A stretch of DNA of 64,000 nt, taken from Cavenderia fasciculata. Its lineage: Eukaryota; Evosea; Eumycetozoa; Acytosteliales; Cavenderiaceae. A program made the translations under genes and the position numbers. Shown piece after piece: positions 33,012 to 43,452 of the stretch (position 1 is its first letter; each line of letters begins with the position of its first letter). The stretch spans positions 2,666,001-2,730,000 of the forward strand of contig NW_004457624.1 in assembly GCF_000203815.1 (NCBI RefSeq), read 5' to 3'. The notes under the pieces are model-generated. The model saw only the letters and a program-made list of their open reading frames with translations, was not told where the DNA came from and ran no database searches.

Positions 33012-33779
33012 ATGTACATTAGAAATATTCTTTTACTTGCAGCCCTCCTTTTCAGTGTTGTACTTGGTGATCAAGTACTCTTTAATGACAATGGATATGG
33101 TACTGATATTTATTCAGACTCTTCTGCTGCTGTTTCAAACTCTACCAATTGTGGTCAAAAGGCCAACAAATGTATTTTAGGTCAAATCGTAAATGAAAAT
33201 GGTATGTTTAGATTAAGATTAAAGGTTAAGATTAAATCAATTGATAAACTAATTTATTCTATTTTATTTTATTTTCTTAGACAATATTGGATTCAGAATG
33301 AAACCAAATCAATTTGATACTGATAATGATAGATTTTTAGAGTTTTGGATGCTTGTTGAAGGTGCAAATGGAACTGATGTTTACATTTTCATTGATACTG
33401 TTGGTACTCCAAAGAAGGTTATTCTCAACAATGACACTTATTATGTATCTACTACCGACTTTTCAGGATGGGTCTTTGTTAGAGTTGATGTAACCGAGGC
33501 CAACGTTGATGCTGAAACTTTCAATGGTCTTCATATTGGCGTTGCTTCAAGACCCTCCAACCTTACTATTGCTGCTGTCAATCTTGTTGAAAATCGTATG
33601 CACATTGTTGAACAAATGAATTCAATCATTATTCCATAAACTAATTTAAATCCTTTTGTTTTTTTAAAATAGCAACATCAAGTATTCCACAAGGATACCA
33701 TCCAAGATCATCAGCTGGTAAAATCATTCCATCCATTTTAATCCCTTTGGTCACTCTTTTATTGTTCATCTTTGCCTAA
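33012..33779 (+). CDS. small secreted surface glycoprotein, probably GPI-anchored
   Basis: Three exons, 33012-33201, 33281-33595 and 33673-33779; 203 residues. A clear signal peptide (ILLLAALLFSVVLG) precedes a beta-rich body with segments such as FLEFWMLVEGANGTDVYIFI and several N-glycosylation sites (N-S-T, N-G-T, N-D-T, N-L-T). The last exon gives a small-residue stretch (RSSAGK) followed by a hydrophobic end (IPSILIPLVTLLLFIFA) with no cytosolic tail, the usual GPI signal layout. Family unknown; probably a dictyostelid cell-surface protein. Without the third exon the frame would stop early and lose the anchor. Confidence 0.7.
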
Positions 33780-33898
33780 ATCCATGGATTGAATTTAATA
33801 AATAAACAGCGGTTTGTTTGTTTTGAATTAATTTTAATTTTAATTGGTTGGTCTATCCCATCATCCTTAACGATATGTTAAAGGATTGAGAGAGAAGA

Positions 33899-35596
33899 TT
33901 AAACCGTTTTATTATATTCTTGATCTTGTTGTTGTTGTCGATCTTGTTGTTGTTCTTTTTCTTTAGCTTGTTCAGCTTCTTTTGCCAATTTCTCCTTCAT
34001 ATGTTTATTCTCGACATAGAGTGAAAGAACAAAACCAATAATGATTAATGAGAAACCTGGAATTGCAATTGGATAGAATGTCATGTGTTTAAATACAATA
34101 TCGAATATCAATGTAAATGGAATGGTCATTAATTCTCCACTACGTACATGTAATGGTGATGTTACAGACAACTAAAAAAGTAGAATACAATTTGTTAATT
34201 AATTGAGTCTCAACTTTTAAGTTTTAATCATTAATATACATACACCCCAATTAATTAAATAATTTAAAACAAATGCCAAAAGATTGCTACCAAGAATCAA
34301 AAGGAAAGTTCTTTGATCAGGTAATACAAATCTTTCAAATCCAGAATAATGAACAGCCAACAACATTGGGATACCAATCAATACACTAAACAAACCAATA
34401 CCTCCAATGAATGTATTTACCACTGTTCTTTTACAATCTCCAGTGAATTTGGTAGTTAATACTTCATACAATGCCCACATTATACTTGATACAATCATTA
34501 AAATATCTCCAAGTAATGGATTTGGATATTTTGAACTTGATCCATTGGTTCTAAAAAAAATAGATAGATAAATTAATTAATATTATATATTTTGATTTGT
34601 TTGTTTGATTTTGTTTATAACATACTGATGATCAGCAATTGAAATACCAATAACACCACCAACAAAGAATAAGACATAGACTATTTTTAAAATGGTAACT
34701 TTATCTTTTAGGATAAAGATTGAAAAGAAGAATACCCAGACCGTGGCAGATTGAAAGATAGCATTTGATGTACTAACTTCTGTCAATGGTAATCCCTTTG
34801 ACCAAATCCAATTCAACGATACGTATAGTACACACATTAAAAAGGTCATTAAAAAGAATGATCGAACCGTCATCTTTGTGAGTCCACTTAAAAACTCTGA
34901 CTTGTAAATGGCAATCATCGATCCTTCACCCATTACCCTTTCTCTTTCAATCTCTTCAACGCTAGAATTAATATTACCAATAGTATTTGTCGCCATTGAT
35001 TTTCTTGCTTTTCTACGATGAAACAATAATACTCCAATTTCAATTGGTATTGCCAATGAAAGGAATAATGTATTAAATAAAACTAAAAATAGAATTTAAA
35101 AATAAATAAATATTAATATTATTTGATTATTCTGAATATTTGTTAATTTCATACCAAGAACTAAAGGTTGATTATATCCATTACTTAAAATATGTTGATT
35201 TAATTCACCAATTCCAGTCATTAGAATGGCAATTGCCACAACAATACCTATACCCAATGCTCTCTTTTTAAAGTTTTCATCATGTTTCTTTTGTTCAGCT
35301 TGGGTTTTTAAAATTGGTACTACTTCTCCATTTGTAATATTTTGATCACCTATTAAAAAAAATATATATAAAGATTATTAATACTCTGGTTTAAAAAAAA
35401 ATTAAAGGTCATTTGGGGAAAACAAACAAGGATTTGAACCAGTTGATGCAGTTTCAATTGAAGAAGAGACTGATGATGTTGATGTTGATGGTGAATATGA
35501 TTGTGGTGGCGGTGGTGATGGATTGGATGTTTTATCTATCGATGTTTCTTGTTCTTGTCTCGGTAATATAATGGATAATTCCACCTCTACAACCAT
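33899..35596 (-). CDS. drug/metabolite transporter, SLC35F3/F4-like (inverted paralogue)
   Basis: Exons about 35440-35596, 35155-35349, 34626-35082, 34244-34550 and 33899-34171; about 462 residues. The first donor is uncertain: a phase-1 donor is required, and both GTTCAA (after 35440) and GTTTGT (after 35428) fit. The body parallels the gene at 30961: LPLTEVSTSNAIFQSATVWV, SIFILKDKVTILKIVYV, SSIMWALYEVLTTKF and SPLHVRSGELMTIPFTLIFD. It has a Pro/Ser-rich N-terminal tail and a Gln/Lys-rich C-terminal tail of its own. The intron before L-S-(I/V) is shared with the paralogue, while two others differ, so the duplication is not recent. Confidence 0.8.
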
Positions 35597-36221
35597 TTAT
35601 TTTCTTGTAATATTTATTATTTTAATTATTATTCTTGTAATTATTATTATATTAAAATGTAATATATATATGTTTTGGAAAATGATGATTGATTAAAGGA
35701 TGGGTGGATGGATGGATAATGATTGGATATGAATTTATTATTACTACTATGATATATTGTCGTGGTTGTTGAGTAATGGTGGTGGTGGATTTAAATTAAT
35801 TTGACACATAGAATGGGATTGAAATTCATTGGACAAGAGTGAGTTGAGAGAGAGTATGATCTCCAACTCTTTAATCTCAAATCTTTTAATACACCCTGCT
35901 CTTTCCTGTTGTGTTTTTTATACCAAACATCCAACAACAACAACAACAAATATTTCAATCCAACAACAACAACAACAATTGAAATTGAAACTGTTTTAAA
36001 AAGTGTGGTTGGAGTATAGGTACATTCATATTATTATGACCAGTTGGTGTATGTCCGATTTGGTATTTGTTTTAAAATGCTTTTTGGTGTATATATTATA
36101 TTATACCAACAACAACAACAAACATTGGTTTAATTAATTAAAAGACATAGTTCTATTTACGATTATGTCATTGTTTTTTAATATTATGATATTTTGTTGT
36201 GTTGTGGTGGTGTGGGGTTGA
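35597..36221. other. spacer with CAA and short repeats
   Basis: AT-rich with CAACAA runs at 35934-35980 and 36100-36120 and a GGTGGTGG patch near 35780. No convincing gene. Confidence 0.5.
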
Positions 36222-36425
36222 CTAATATTTGGCATGAGATTGTTTATATCCATCGTTGACTGTTGTTGGTGACATGTCATTGATTTTATGTCTCACTATG
36301 AATCATGTTTGATGATGATGATGATGATAATAGTATATAGTACCTTTTGTAATTACATGATACCATTTCGTTCTTGTGCTTACTACTTGTTCGCCTTCGT
36401 CATCTGATACCTGAGGTATTGTCAT
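36222..36425 (-). CDS. short two-exon protein (51 aa), unknown
   Basis: Exons 36344-36425 and 36222-36295 with a 48-base intron (GTACTA...CATAG). The join is phase 1 and forms a Val codon. The protein starts MTIPQVSDDEGEQVV, continues TRTKWYHVITKVRHKIND and ends NDGYKQSHAKY. It is balanced in composition with an acidic start and basic middle, quite unlike the Asn-rich noise typical of chance frames here. Neither exon alone reaches 60 codons. I do not recognise the family. A short transcription unit upstream of the transporter is plausible; alternatively it could be an upstream exon pair of that gene. Confidence 0.5.
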
Positions 36426-37018
36426 TATTTATTATTATTACTACTACTACTATTACTATTATTACTACTATTACTGTGGTACTAAAACTAAAGGACGAAG
36501 AGGAGAGTTCTAAACAAACTATCTCTCTCTAAAAGTAGAAAAGGTAGTAGAAAAAGTAATAGAAGTGGAAGTGAAAGAAGAAGATAGATATAGATAAAAG
36601 ATTGATTATAAAATAATATCTATCTTTGGATATTTGTTTCAACTCGTTTCTGACTTGTTTACGACTCTATCGATTTTTATACAACACACAAGTATACTAT
36701 TCCTCTAACAACAAAGAAAGTGAGTGTGTGAGTGAGGAGGAAAGTGAGAGAGAATGAGTGTGTTTATTATTTTTGTAATTCTTTCTCCTCCTCTCAAAGG
36801 AGTTCGGGATACCATGGTATGGTAGAATATCGTCGTGGTTGTTTGAACAATCCCAATCGCTAACCAGGTAGAGGGAACCCTGCCAGCTGTTTTTCATTGA
36901 ACTTTTGGGCTTTGATAGGACGATCATCATTTTAATTTTTTATTCTTTTGGTGCAAGCAAGTCGGAAATGAAATGAAATGAACGCATTACTTACTCTAAC
37001 TCTATTACTTTATCAAAG
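36426..37018. promoter_or_regulatory. divergent spacer upstream of the 51-aa gene and COQ6
   Basis: ACT/ATT triplet repeats near 36430-36475, an AGA/GTGAG-rich patch at 36540-36760, and GAAAT repeats just before COQ6. A 77-codon minus frame at 36697 shows no domain and is not accepted. Confidence 0.4.
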
Positions 37019-38845
37019 ATGTTATCATTGGGTTTAAAGAGAGTATTATCTTCATCATCACTATCACTACTCAGATCATCATCAACATCAACTTGTTATA
37101 GATACTATTCTTCAGAACAAGTCGAAAAATATGATATTGTAATAGTAGGAGGAGGATTAGTTGGTAGTTCAATGGCATGTGCATTGGGATCAAGTGATTA
37201 TACAAAGCATTTGAAAGTATGTTTGGTAGAGTCTGCACCGATCCAACCATTGCATCCTCTGACCGTTGAACATGACATTAGAACATTGTCATTCAACAAT
37301 ACATCAGTTGCACTATTCGATGCCATAGGTGCATGGGATCTCATCAAGGGTACTCGTATAGCCCCATTCAATCAGTTACGTGTCTGGGACAGTAGTGGAT
37401 TCCCAGGTATTCATTTCAAAGACAATGATGCAATGGGTTACATACTAGAGAATAGAGTAGTTAATAGCGCACTACTCGAACGATCAAGACAACTTGACAA
37501 CGTTACCATCAAGTCACCTGTACAAGTCAAATCAGTTGAACTTACAACCAAACAATCATCTAGTAAATCTCGTGTATTTTTAAGTAATGATCAACAATTG
37601 GAAACTGATTTAATTGTATGTAAAACTAGTAGTTAAATAGAATAGAATAGAATAGAATAGAATAGAATAGAATAGAATAGAATAGAATAGAATAGAATAG
37701 AATAGAATAGAATAGAATAGAATAGAATAGAATAGAATAGAATAGAATAGAATATTAAAACTAATAGTAGTAACATTACTATTTAGATTGCAGCAGATGG
37801 AGGCAATTCAATTATAAAGAAACAAATTGGAGTATCTAGTCATGGAAGAAATTATAATCAAAAGGCTGTTGTTTGTACGATTAAACTAGCACCAAATCAT
37901 CAACCAAATACATTGTATCAAAGATTCCTACCAACTGGTCCAATTGCTTTATTACCAGTAAGATCGAATTGACAGATAAGATAATGGAATATAGATAATG
38001 GATAAAGTTACTTACACACATTCTATTTATTTATAGTTGAGTGATGGATATGCATCAATTATTTGGTCAACCAATACTATTCATGCAAATTATTTATTAT
38101 CATTGGATGATGAAAGCTTTATGGTTCAACTCAATCATGCATGGTTCTCGCCATCAAAGATATCAAATGACAGTGTACATGATGCACTCACTACAATATT
38201 CGATCTTAATCCATCTGGACTTTCTGGACAGGAATTACATCTACCACCAATTGAAAAGGTGTCTTCTAAAAGAGCATCATTCCCTCTTAGACTTGATCAT
38301 ACTTTAAATTATACTGATAAAGGTTTATGTTTAATTGGGTAAGTAATCCAATATAAATATGATAGCCTTGTTGAAAAACTAATTTATTTTTGTTCCAACT
38401 CCATAATTATATTTGTAGGGATGCAGCACATCTTATTCATCCATTAGCTGGACAAGGTGTTAATTTAGGTTTGGCTGATGTAATTGCGTTGAGCAAGACT
38501 ATATCAGAGAGTGTAAAGAGTGGATACAATGTTGGTGATTCCATGATGTTAAAGAAATATGAAGATGAAAGAAAGATTGAGAATATCAAGATGCTTGCCA
38601 GTGTAGATACTCTATTCAACCTTTTTGAAAATAATTCATTCCTTGTCAAATCCATTCGTAATATTGGTCTTTCAATTTTAGATAATATCACTCCATTAAA
38701 GGTAAATAGAAAATAGATAAATAGATATATCAACATAGATAATTAAATTAAATTAATTTAATTTTAATTTATTTAGAATTTGATAACATCAGTTTCCAAA
38801 GGAACTAAAATATCTTTAAAGGGAATTGGTTCCAACCAAAATTAA
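37019..38845 (+). CDS. coq6: ubiquinone biosynthesis monooxygenase COQ6
   Basis: Five exons, 37019-37615, 37787-37957, 38037-38338, 38419-38701 and 38777-38845; 473 residues. A Ser/Arg-rich mitochondrial presequence leads to the FAD-binding start DIVIVGGGLVGSSMACAL. Then come EHDIRTLSFNNTSV, the NAD(P)H/FAD motif IAADGGNS and the second FAD motif GDAAHLIHPLAGQGVNLGL, formed across the intron 3 join. COQ6 hydroxylates the ring (C5) of the ubiquinone precursor on the matrix face of the inner membrane, with ferredoxin as electron donor in other organisms. The first intron is mostly a pentanucleotide microsatellite. Confidence 0.93.
37636..37753. repeat. ATAGA pentanucleotide microsatellite inside COQ6 intron 1
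   Basis: About 23 uninterrupted copies of AATAG, making up roughly two thirds of the 171-base intron. It leaves only a short stretch for branch point and acceptor. Confidence 0.95.
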
Positions 38846-39012
38846 AATAATAAATAAATTTGATCGATTGATTTTTGTAAAGAAAGAGATTCTTTTTGTG
38901 AATTTTAAAAAAAAAATTCAAGTATGAAACTTGTATTTGATAGTTTGGTTTTTATATTATTTCATTATTTTTAAAGTTTGTTTATTATTATATATATACA
39001 ACGACGAATTGT

Positions 39013-39703
39013 TTATTCTCTGATCTCACACCTATAATAGAAAAAATTTAAAAAAAAAAAAAAAAAAGTTAGTGACATGTCATTGATGATATTTGTTTTT
39101 TGATGTCGTGGCAATATCGATCTCCAATCTTTTTTTTTTTTCTCTCTTCCCCTCATTACGCTACCCCCTATCAAGGTTTCTCTCTCCTTTCTTGATTATG
39201 AGATCGATATATATATTATCATAGTTAAATGATTTAACTTACCATTCATTTTCGTTTCTAATCATTTCTTCTTCTTCTGGAGTAAAATCTTGAGTCAAAC
39301 CAAAGTAAGCCTTGATTTCTTCTGGGGTCTTGGCACGGATCATGTTGGCGACAGTCTTGCAGGTAACGTCCAAGAGACCCTTGATATCGAGATAGTTGGC
39401 AGCGAGGATCAACTCAAAGAGAGTAGTATGGTCGAGGGCCTTGACGAACTCCTTGTCCCAGATGTATTCGTAGATTTCCTTTGGATCGCGCTTCTCATCT
39501 GGCTTTGGATGTTCGAGATGGTACTTGCACCATTCAATAACCTTGGCCAAGATGGTTGAGCTGACATTTGGGAGTGGGATTTCTGTGGCATCTTCACCGA
39601 TATCTTCGAGGAGATTCTTGATAGCAGTGAACATGTTGGCAATCTCCTTTTCGACTTCGAAGATTTGCTTGTCTGATGATTCTAACTTTACCTTGTTGGA
39701 CAT
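39013..39703 (-). CDS. skp1: SCF ubiquitin ligase adaptor Skp1
   Basis: Two exons, 39243-39703 and a tiny 39013-39031, joined across a 211-base GTAAGT...TATAG intron; 159 residues. The BTB/POZ part starts [18 protein letters not shown], the core reads [20 protein letters not shown], and [16 protein letters not shown] begins the F-box-binding end. The last exon completes Trp and adds Cys-Glu-Ile-Arg-Glu, giving the family ending ENEWCEIRE. Pro142 in DFTPEEEE corresponds to the Dictyostelium Skp1 proline that the PhyA oxygen-sensing prolyl hydroxylase modifies and glycosyltransferases extend. It links F-box proteins to cullin-1. A/T palindromes lie about 130-170 bases upstream. Confidence 0.95.
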
Positions 39704-40273
39704 TTTTAATATATTTGTATGTGTGTGTTGAAAAGTGTATTTATATAAATAAAATTAACTGTATTATTTGTGATGCAACCAACTACTGAGTTTTTAATAA
39801 TAGAGAGACTCACACTTTTGTTTGTGCTTGGAATTTTTAATTTTGAAAATTAAAAAAAAATTTCAAAAAAAATCTTCTTGAAAGAAAAAAAAGAGAATCC
39901 AACTTGATAGGTAAAGTAAAGAAAGAATAAAGAATTATACTATATCTCTTGTTAATTAAAGAAACTATATACTAATCATATAAATATATATCTTATATAT
40001 TATATTAGTAGTAGACATGATGATTCAAAATTTATAGTGTGCTGTGAGATATCAAGTTTAACATGTTTTGATCTAAATCTCAGAGAGAACACGTGTCAAC
40101 CAATAAGTTAATTTCATAGCTAGAGATATTACATTTTAGTTTAGTTTATTTGTTTATAAAGTAAGAGTGGTGGGAAGAGGAAGAGGAGGAGTTTCGAAAT
40201 AAGAGAGTTATAGATTAAATATATCTATATATATTTTAGATGTGGACGTGGGTAGAGTAGACTATTTATCTTT
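39704..40273. other. spacer between Skp1 and the P450
   Basis: Skp1 promoter side has a long A/T palindrome at about 39832-39880. The rest is AT-rich with no frame. Confidence 0.5.
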
Positions 40274-42040
40274 CTATCTACATGTAAGTTTTAAATCAAA
40301 AGGTTGAGGAGCTAAAGCAACACTAAATACACCATGTTCGTCTAGATGAGAACGACCAAGAGAATCATGGCACTTGTATTTCAACAAGATATTGGCAGCA
40401 ATCAAATACATTTCTTCTTTGGCAAGTGAAGAGCCGACACATGATCGACTACCAATACCAAATGGAAGGTACTTGTCGTTGGTGCTGTTTTCATCCATCA
40501 AACCATCATCTGACAACCAACGGTATGGATTAAATACAGTTGGTTCCTTCCAATACTTTTCATCGTTGCATACACCATAGAGGTTCATGATTAATTGGGT
40601 GCCCTTTGGAATGATGTATTTATCCTTTACACATATATCTTCAGTGGCTCTCCGTGGTAGAGAAAGGGCACCAACTGGTCGAATACGGAGTGTTTCTTTC
40701 ATACAAGCGTTGAGGAATGGTGTAGAGTTGCGATGTTTCAAGGTGATCGTGTCGGCTTGGCAAGCAACCAATTCATCATATACCTTTTCCTGATAGTTTG
40801 GATTATTAATCAAAAAGAGGAACAACCATGATAAAGTAGACGCAGATGTCTCGGTTCCACTTAACAACAAATCACTACAAACTTTAATTAAACCATTGGT
40901 AAAGTATTCAGGATCTTCACTCTTTTTAATTTCTGTTAAAAACAAATCAACTAAATCTTCAATCCTAAAATAATAATAATAATAGATTATTAATATTAAT
41001 TAATATCAATATATTTCTTTTTTTTTTAAATTTTAGTTTTTGACATACTTTGATGGATCATTTTCTAATTTCTTTTTATGTTGATGAATTGATTTTTCAC
41101 TATAATCCCAAAGCTTTTGTAAAATGGTTACTAGCTTGTCTCTGCTACCTCGGAAGAAATACTCCAAGAATGGTAAAAGATCGGCAACATTGCCAACCGA
41201 TAATTCCTTTTCAACAATGGTTACGGCATCAATGACAAATGACTTTTCATCGGTATGATAGTCATTTCGATCTCCATATAAAATTAATGTAGTTACATTT
41301 AATGTATATGTTTTGAAAAATTCTTGTGGATTAATCTAAAGATAGGTGAGTAAAAGTATTAGTATACAAATATATTAAATTTATTTTTCTATTTTTTTTG
41401 TACTTACGATTAGATGATTTTCTAAACTTTTAACAGCAGTTAGAGCTTCATTTGAAACTTTTTCCATAATTAAAGGATAATGTCTTAATTTTGAAAATGT
41501 ATTGGCAAGAATGAATCTATATCTCTTCCAATAGTCACCATTTGAAAATAAGAAATCTTTTTGATCTAAAAAAAAACAAATTTTATTAGCCAATCAAAAA
41601 AAATAATGGAAATAATAATAATATTGTATATTTTGTATGTACATACTGTCACCAATAATTAAAGCACTAGTGGATAAGTAACGATCGATACTCTTTTCAG
41701 ATTGAAGAACAAATATTTCTCTCAAATACTCTGGATCATTCATGACAACGGTTGGGATCGATCCCATGTATACAGTAAATATACCACCATATCGTTTAGA
41801 AAATTCTAAAAGTTTAATATGTGGATCAACATTTAGACTAAGTAAATTTCCTACAATTGGGAATGGTGTTGGTCCTGGTGGTAAATAAGAATTTCTTTTC
41901 TAAAAAGAGAAAAATAACAAAAAAGGTTTAAAATTTGGTTGACCTATTTTTTTTTGTTTTTTTTTTTTGGATCAAAAACTTACCTTGTACAAATAGTAAA
42001 ACCAAAAGATACAAATGGTCAAGATTAAAGCTGAATACAT
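40274..42040 (-). CDS. cytochrome P450
   Basis: Five exons, 41984-42040, 41647-41899, 41408-41565, 41049-41335 and 40274-40964; 481 residues. The first exon is just the ER membrane anchor (ALILTICIFWFYYLY). Then come the Pro-rich hinge LPPGPTPFPIVGN, the I-helix oxygen-binding motif SGTETSA, the ExxR motif KETLRIRP, and the haem-binding loop FGIGSRSCVG with its Cys ligand. Such enzymes mono-oxygenate small hydrophobic compounds using NADPH-P450 reductase at the ER. The type resembles the expanded dictyostelid-specific P450 families; the substrate cannot be predicted. All five splice joins keep phase. Confidence 0.92.
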
Positions 42041-43452
42041 TTATATATATATATAGTTGTATGTTATTTAACTTTTCAATAATAACAAAAAAGATATTAA
42101 TATTAATTCTTTTTAAATTTCAGATTCCAAAAGGTTTTTAACAAAATATTAAATGATTCTATTTCCGTATTGATAATGCTTTCAATTTATAATTTTCCAT
42201 TGCCTGAGAATTGCGGAGGTAGATATTTCCAATGGCATGGGGTGTGTTCAACAACAACAACAAAAAATAACAACAGGAATTTACATAATGCAAGGTATGT
42301 GTGGTAGAAAACTGATATTTGTTGATCTTGAAAGATATTATTACATTGGAAAAAAAAGGTAGAGTTGAAACAAATTAAATTATCAAGGTAGAGAGAGATT
42401 AGGTTTTATTGGAATATTAAAAAAAAGAAATGGATGCATGGCAATAGGGTAGCGTGGTGTGATGATATCGAGAAAATAGTCATGAGGGCATAAAGGGCTG
42501 GTGCTTGTTTGGTTTGGTTGTAATGGCATTGCAATTTGGTTGTTGTAATGGTTGGGAAAAATAATTTGATATTTAAAGATGGACATGCTTGACACTTTAT
42601 ATAATCTCAATACGCCAACAACAACAACAACACCAACAAACAAACAAATTATAATATATAATATATAATTCTAGTTGGATAGAAATAAACAATCTTTTAG
42701 ATTTGTTTGTTTTTCCATATCCCCAAAAAATACTAATTTGTTTTTTTGCCATTCACACACCACTTTTTTTAAACATTTTTCGGTGTTCGTCTGTTCAATT
42801 GAAGTAATAACAACAATATCTCGAAAGTGTAATATAACATACCTTGTGTGGATCTATCTATAAATCGTTCCAATATATTTATATGTTTGTTTGACACTCT
42901 TTTAAATTTGAATTGAATTGAGACAAATGTGTCATTGCAATGTATGTATTTATAATTATCTCAGTCCAACCCACAGATTCAAGCCCAAGGAGGGTGATGA
43001 TTTCAACCACATCACTTTCCTAAATGTAAATATTTGATGAAGGGTTTCTATTTCAAAAGAGTTTTTAACCGTGTGGTTCCCGATACACACGGTAGATAGG
43101 GGCTTCTATAAAAGGATTTCAATTTTTTAATTTTCAATTTGATTGGTTACAGTTGGCTCGAGTTTCACATTTTGAAAATATCTTTTTTCTCTTGCGTAGG
43201 GGAATTGTATGATCTTTGATCGGTTGTATGTCCCGGTCATACAGTGATCAACCAACTTATTTACATGATTCAATCGTCCCCATGTTTGACTATTGGTCAA
43301 CATTGGGTTTCCCCAAAAAGATGATAGATATTTATCACATCATAAAGCAATCATAATTATTATATGATTATTTGCAAATCAAACGATAAGCATTCGCTGA
43401 CGTTTATTCTTATAAAGATGTCTGTAGGTAGGTGGTTTGTGGTTAACCGTCA
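42041..43452. other. long spacer with hairpins upstream of the P450
   Basis: About 1.4 kb with no convincing gene; an 86-codon minus frame at 42383-42643 is noted but has no recognisable features. The stretch 42960-43320 is richer in G/C and holds several short inverted repeats: one at 43068-43093, TGTATGTCCCGGTCATACA at about 43225-43243, and TTGGGTTTCCCCAA near 43304-43317. Confidence 0.5.
43068..43093. other. perfect 8-bp inverted repeat (hairpin)
   Basis: ACCGTGTG and CACACGGT flank a 10-base loop. It is a G/C-rich stem in an AT-rich spacer, close to two further small inverted repeats. Confidence 0.6.

Noticed and set aside
36697-36930. 77-codon minus frame upstream of COQ6
   Set aside because: Its end is a translation of a GTGAG/AGAG-rich tract and there is no domain; the codon use is not gene-like.
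42383-42643. 86-codon minus frame in the P450 spacer
   Set aside because: No domain, odd Val run from a CAA repeat, no splice context.
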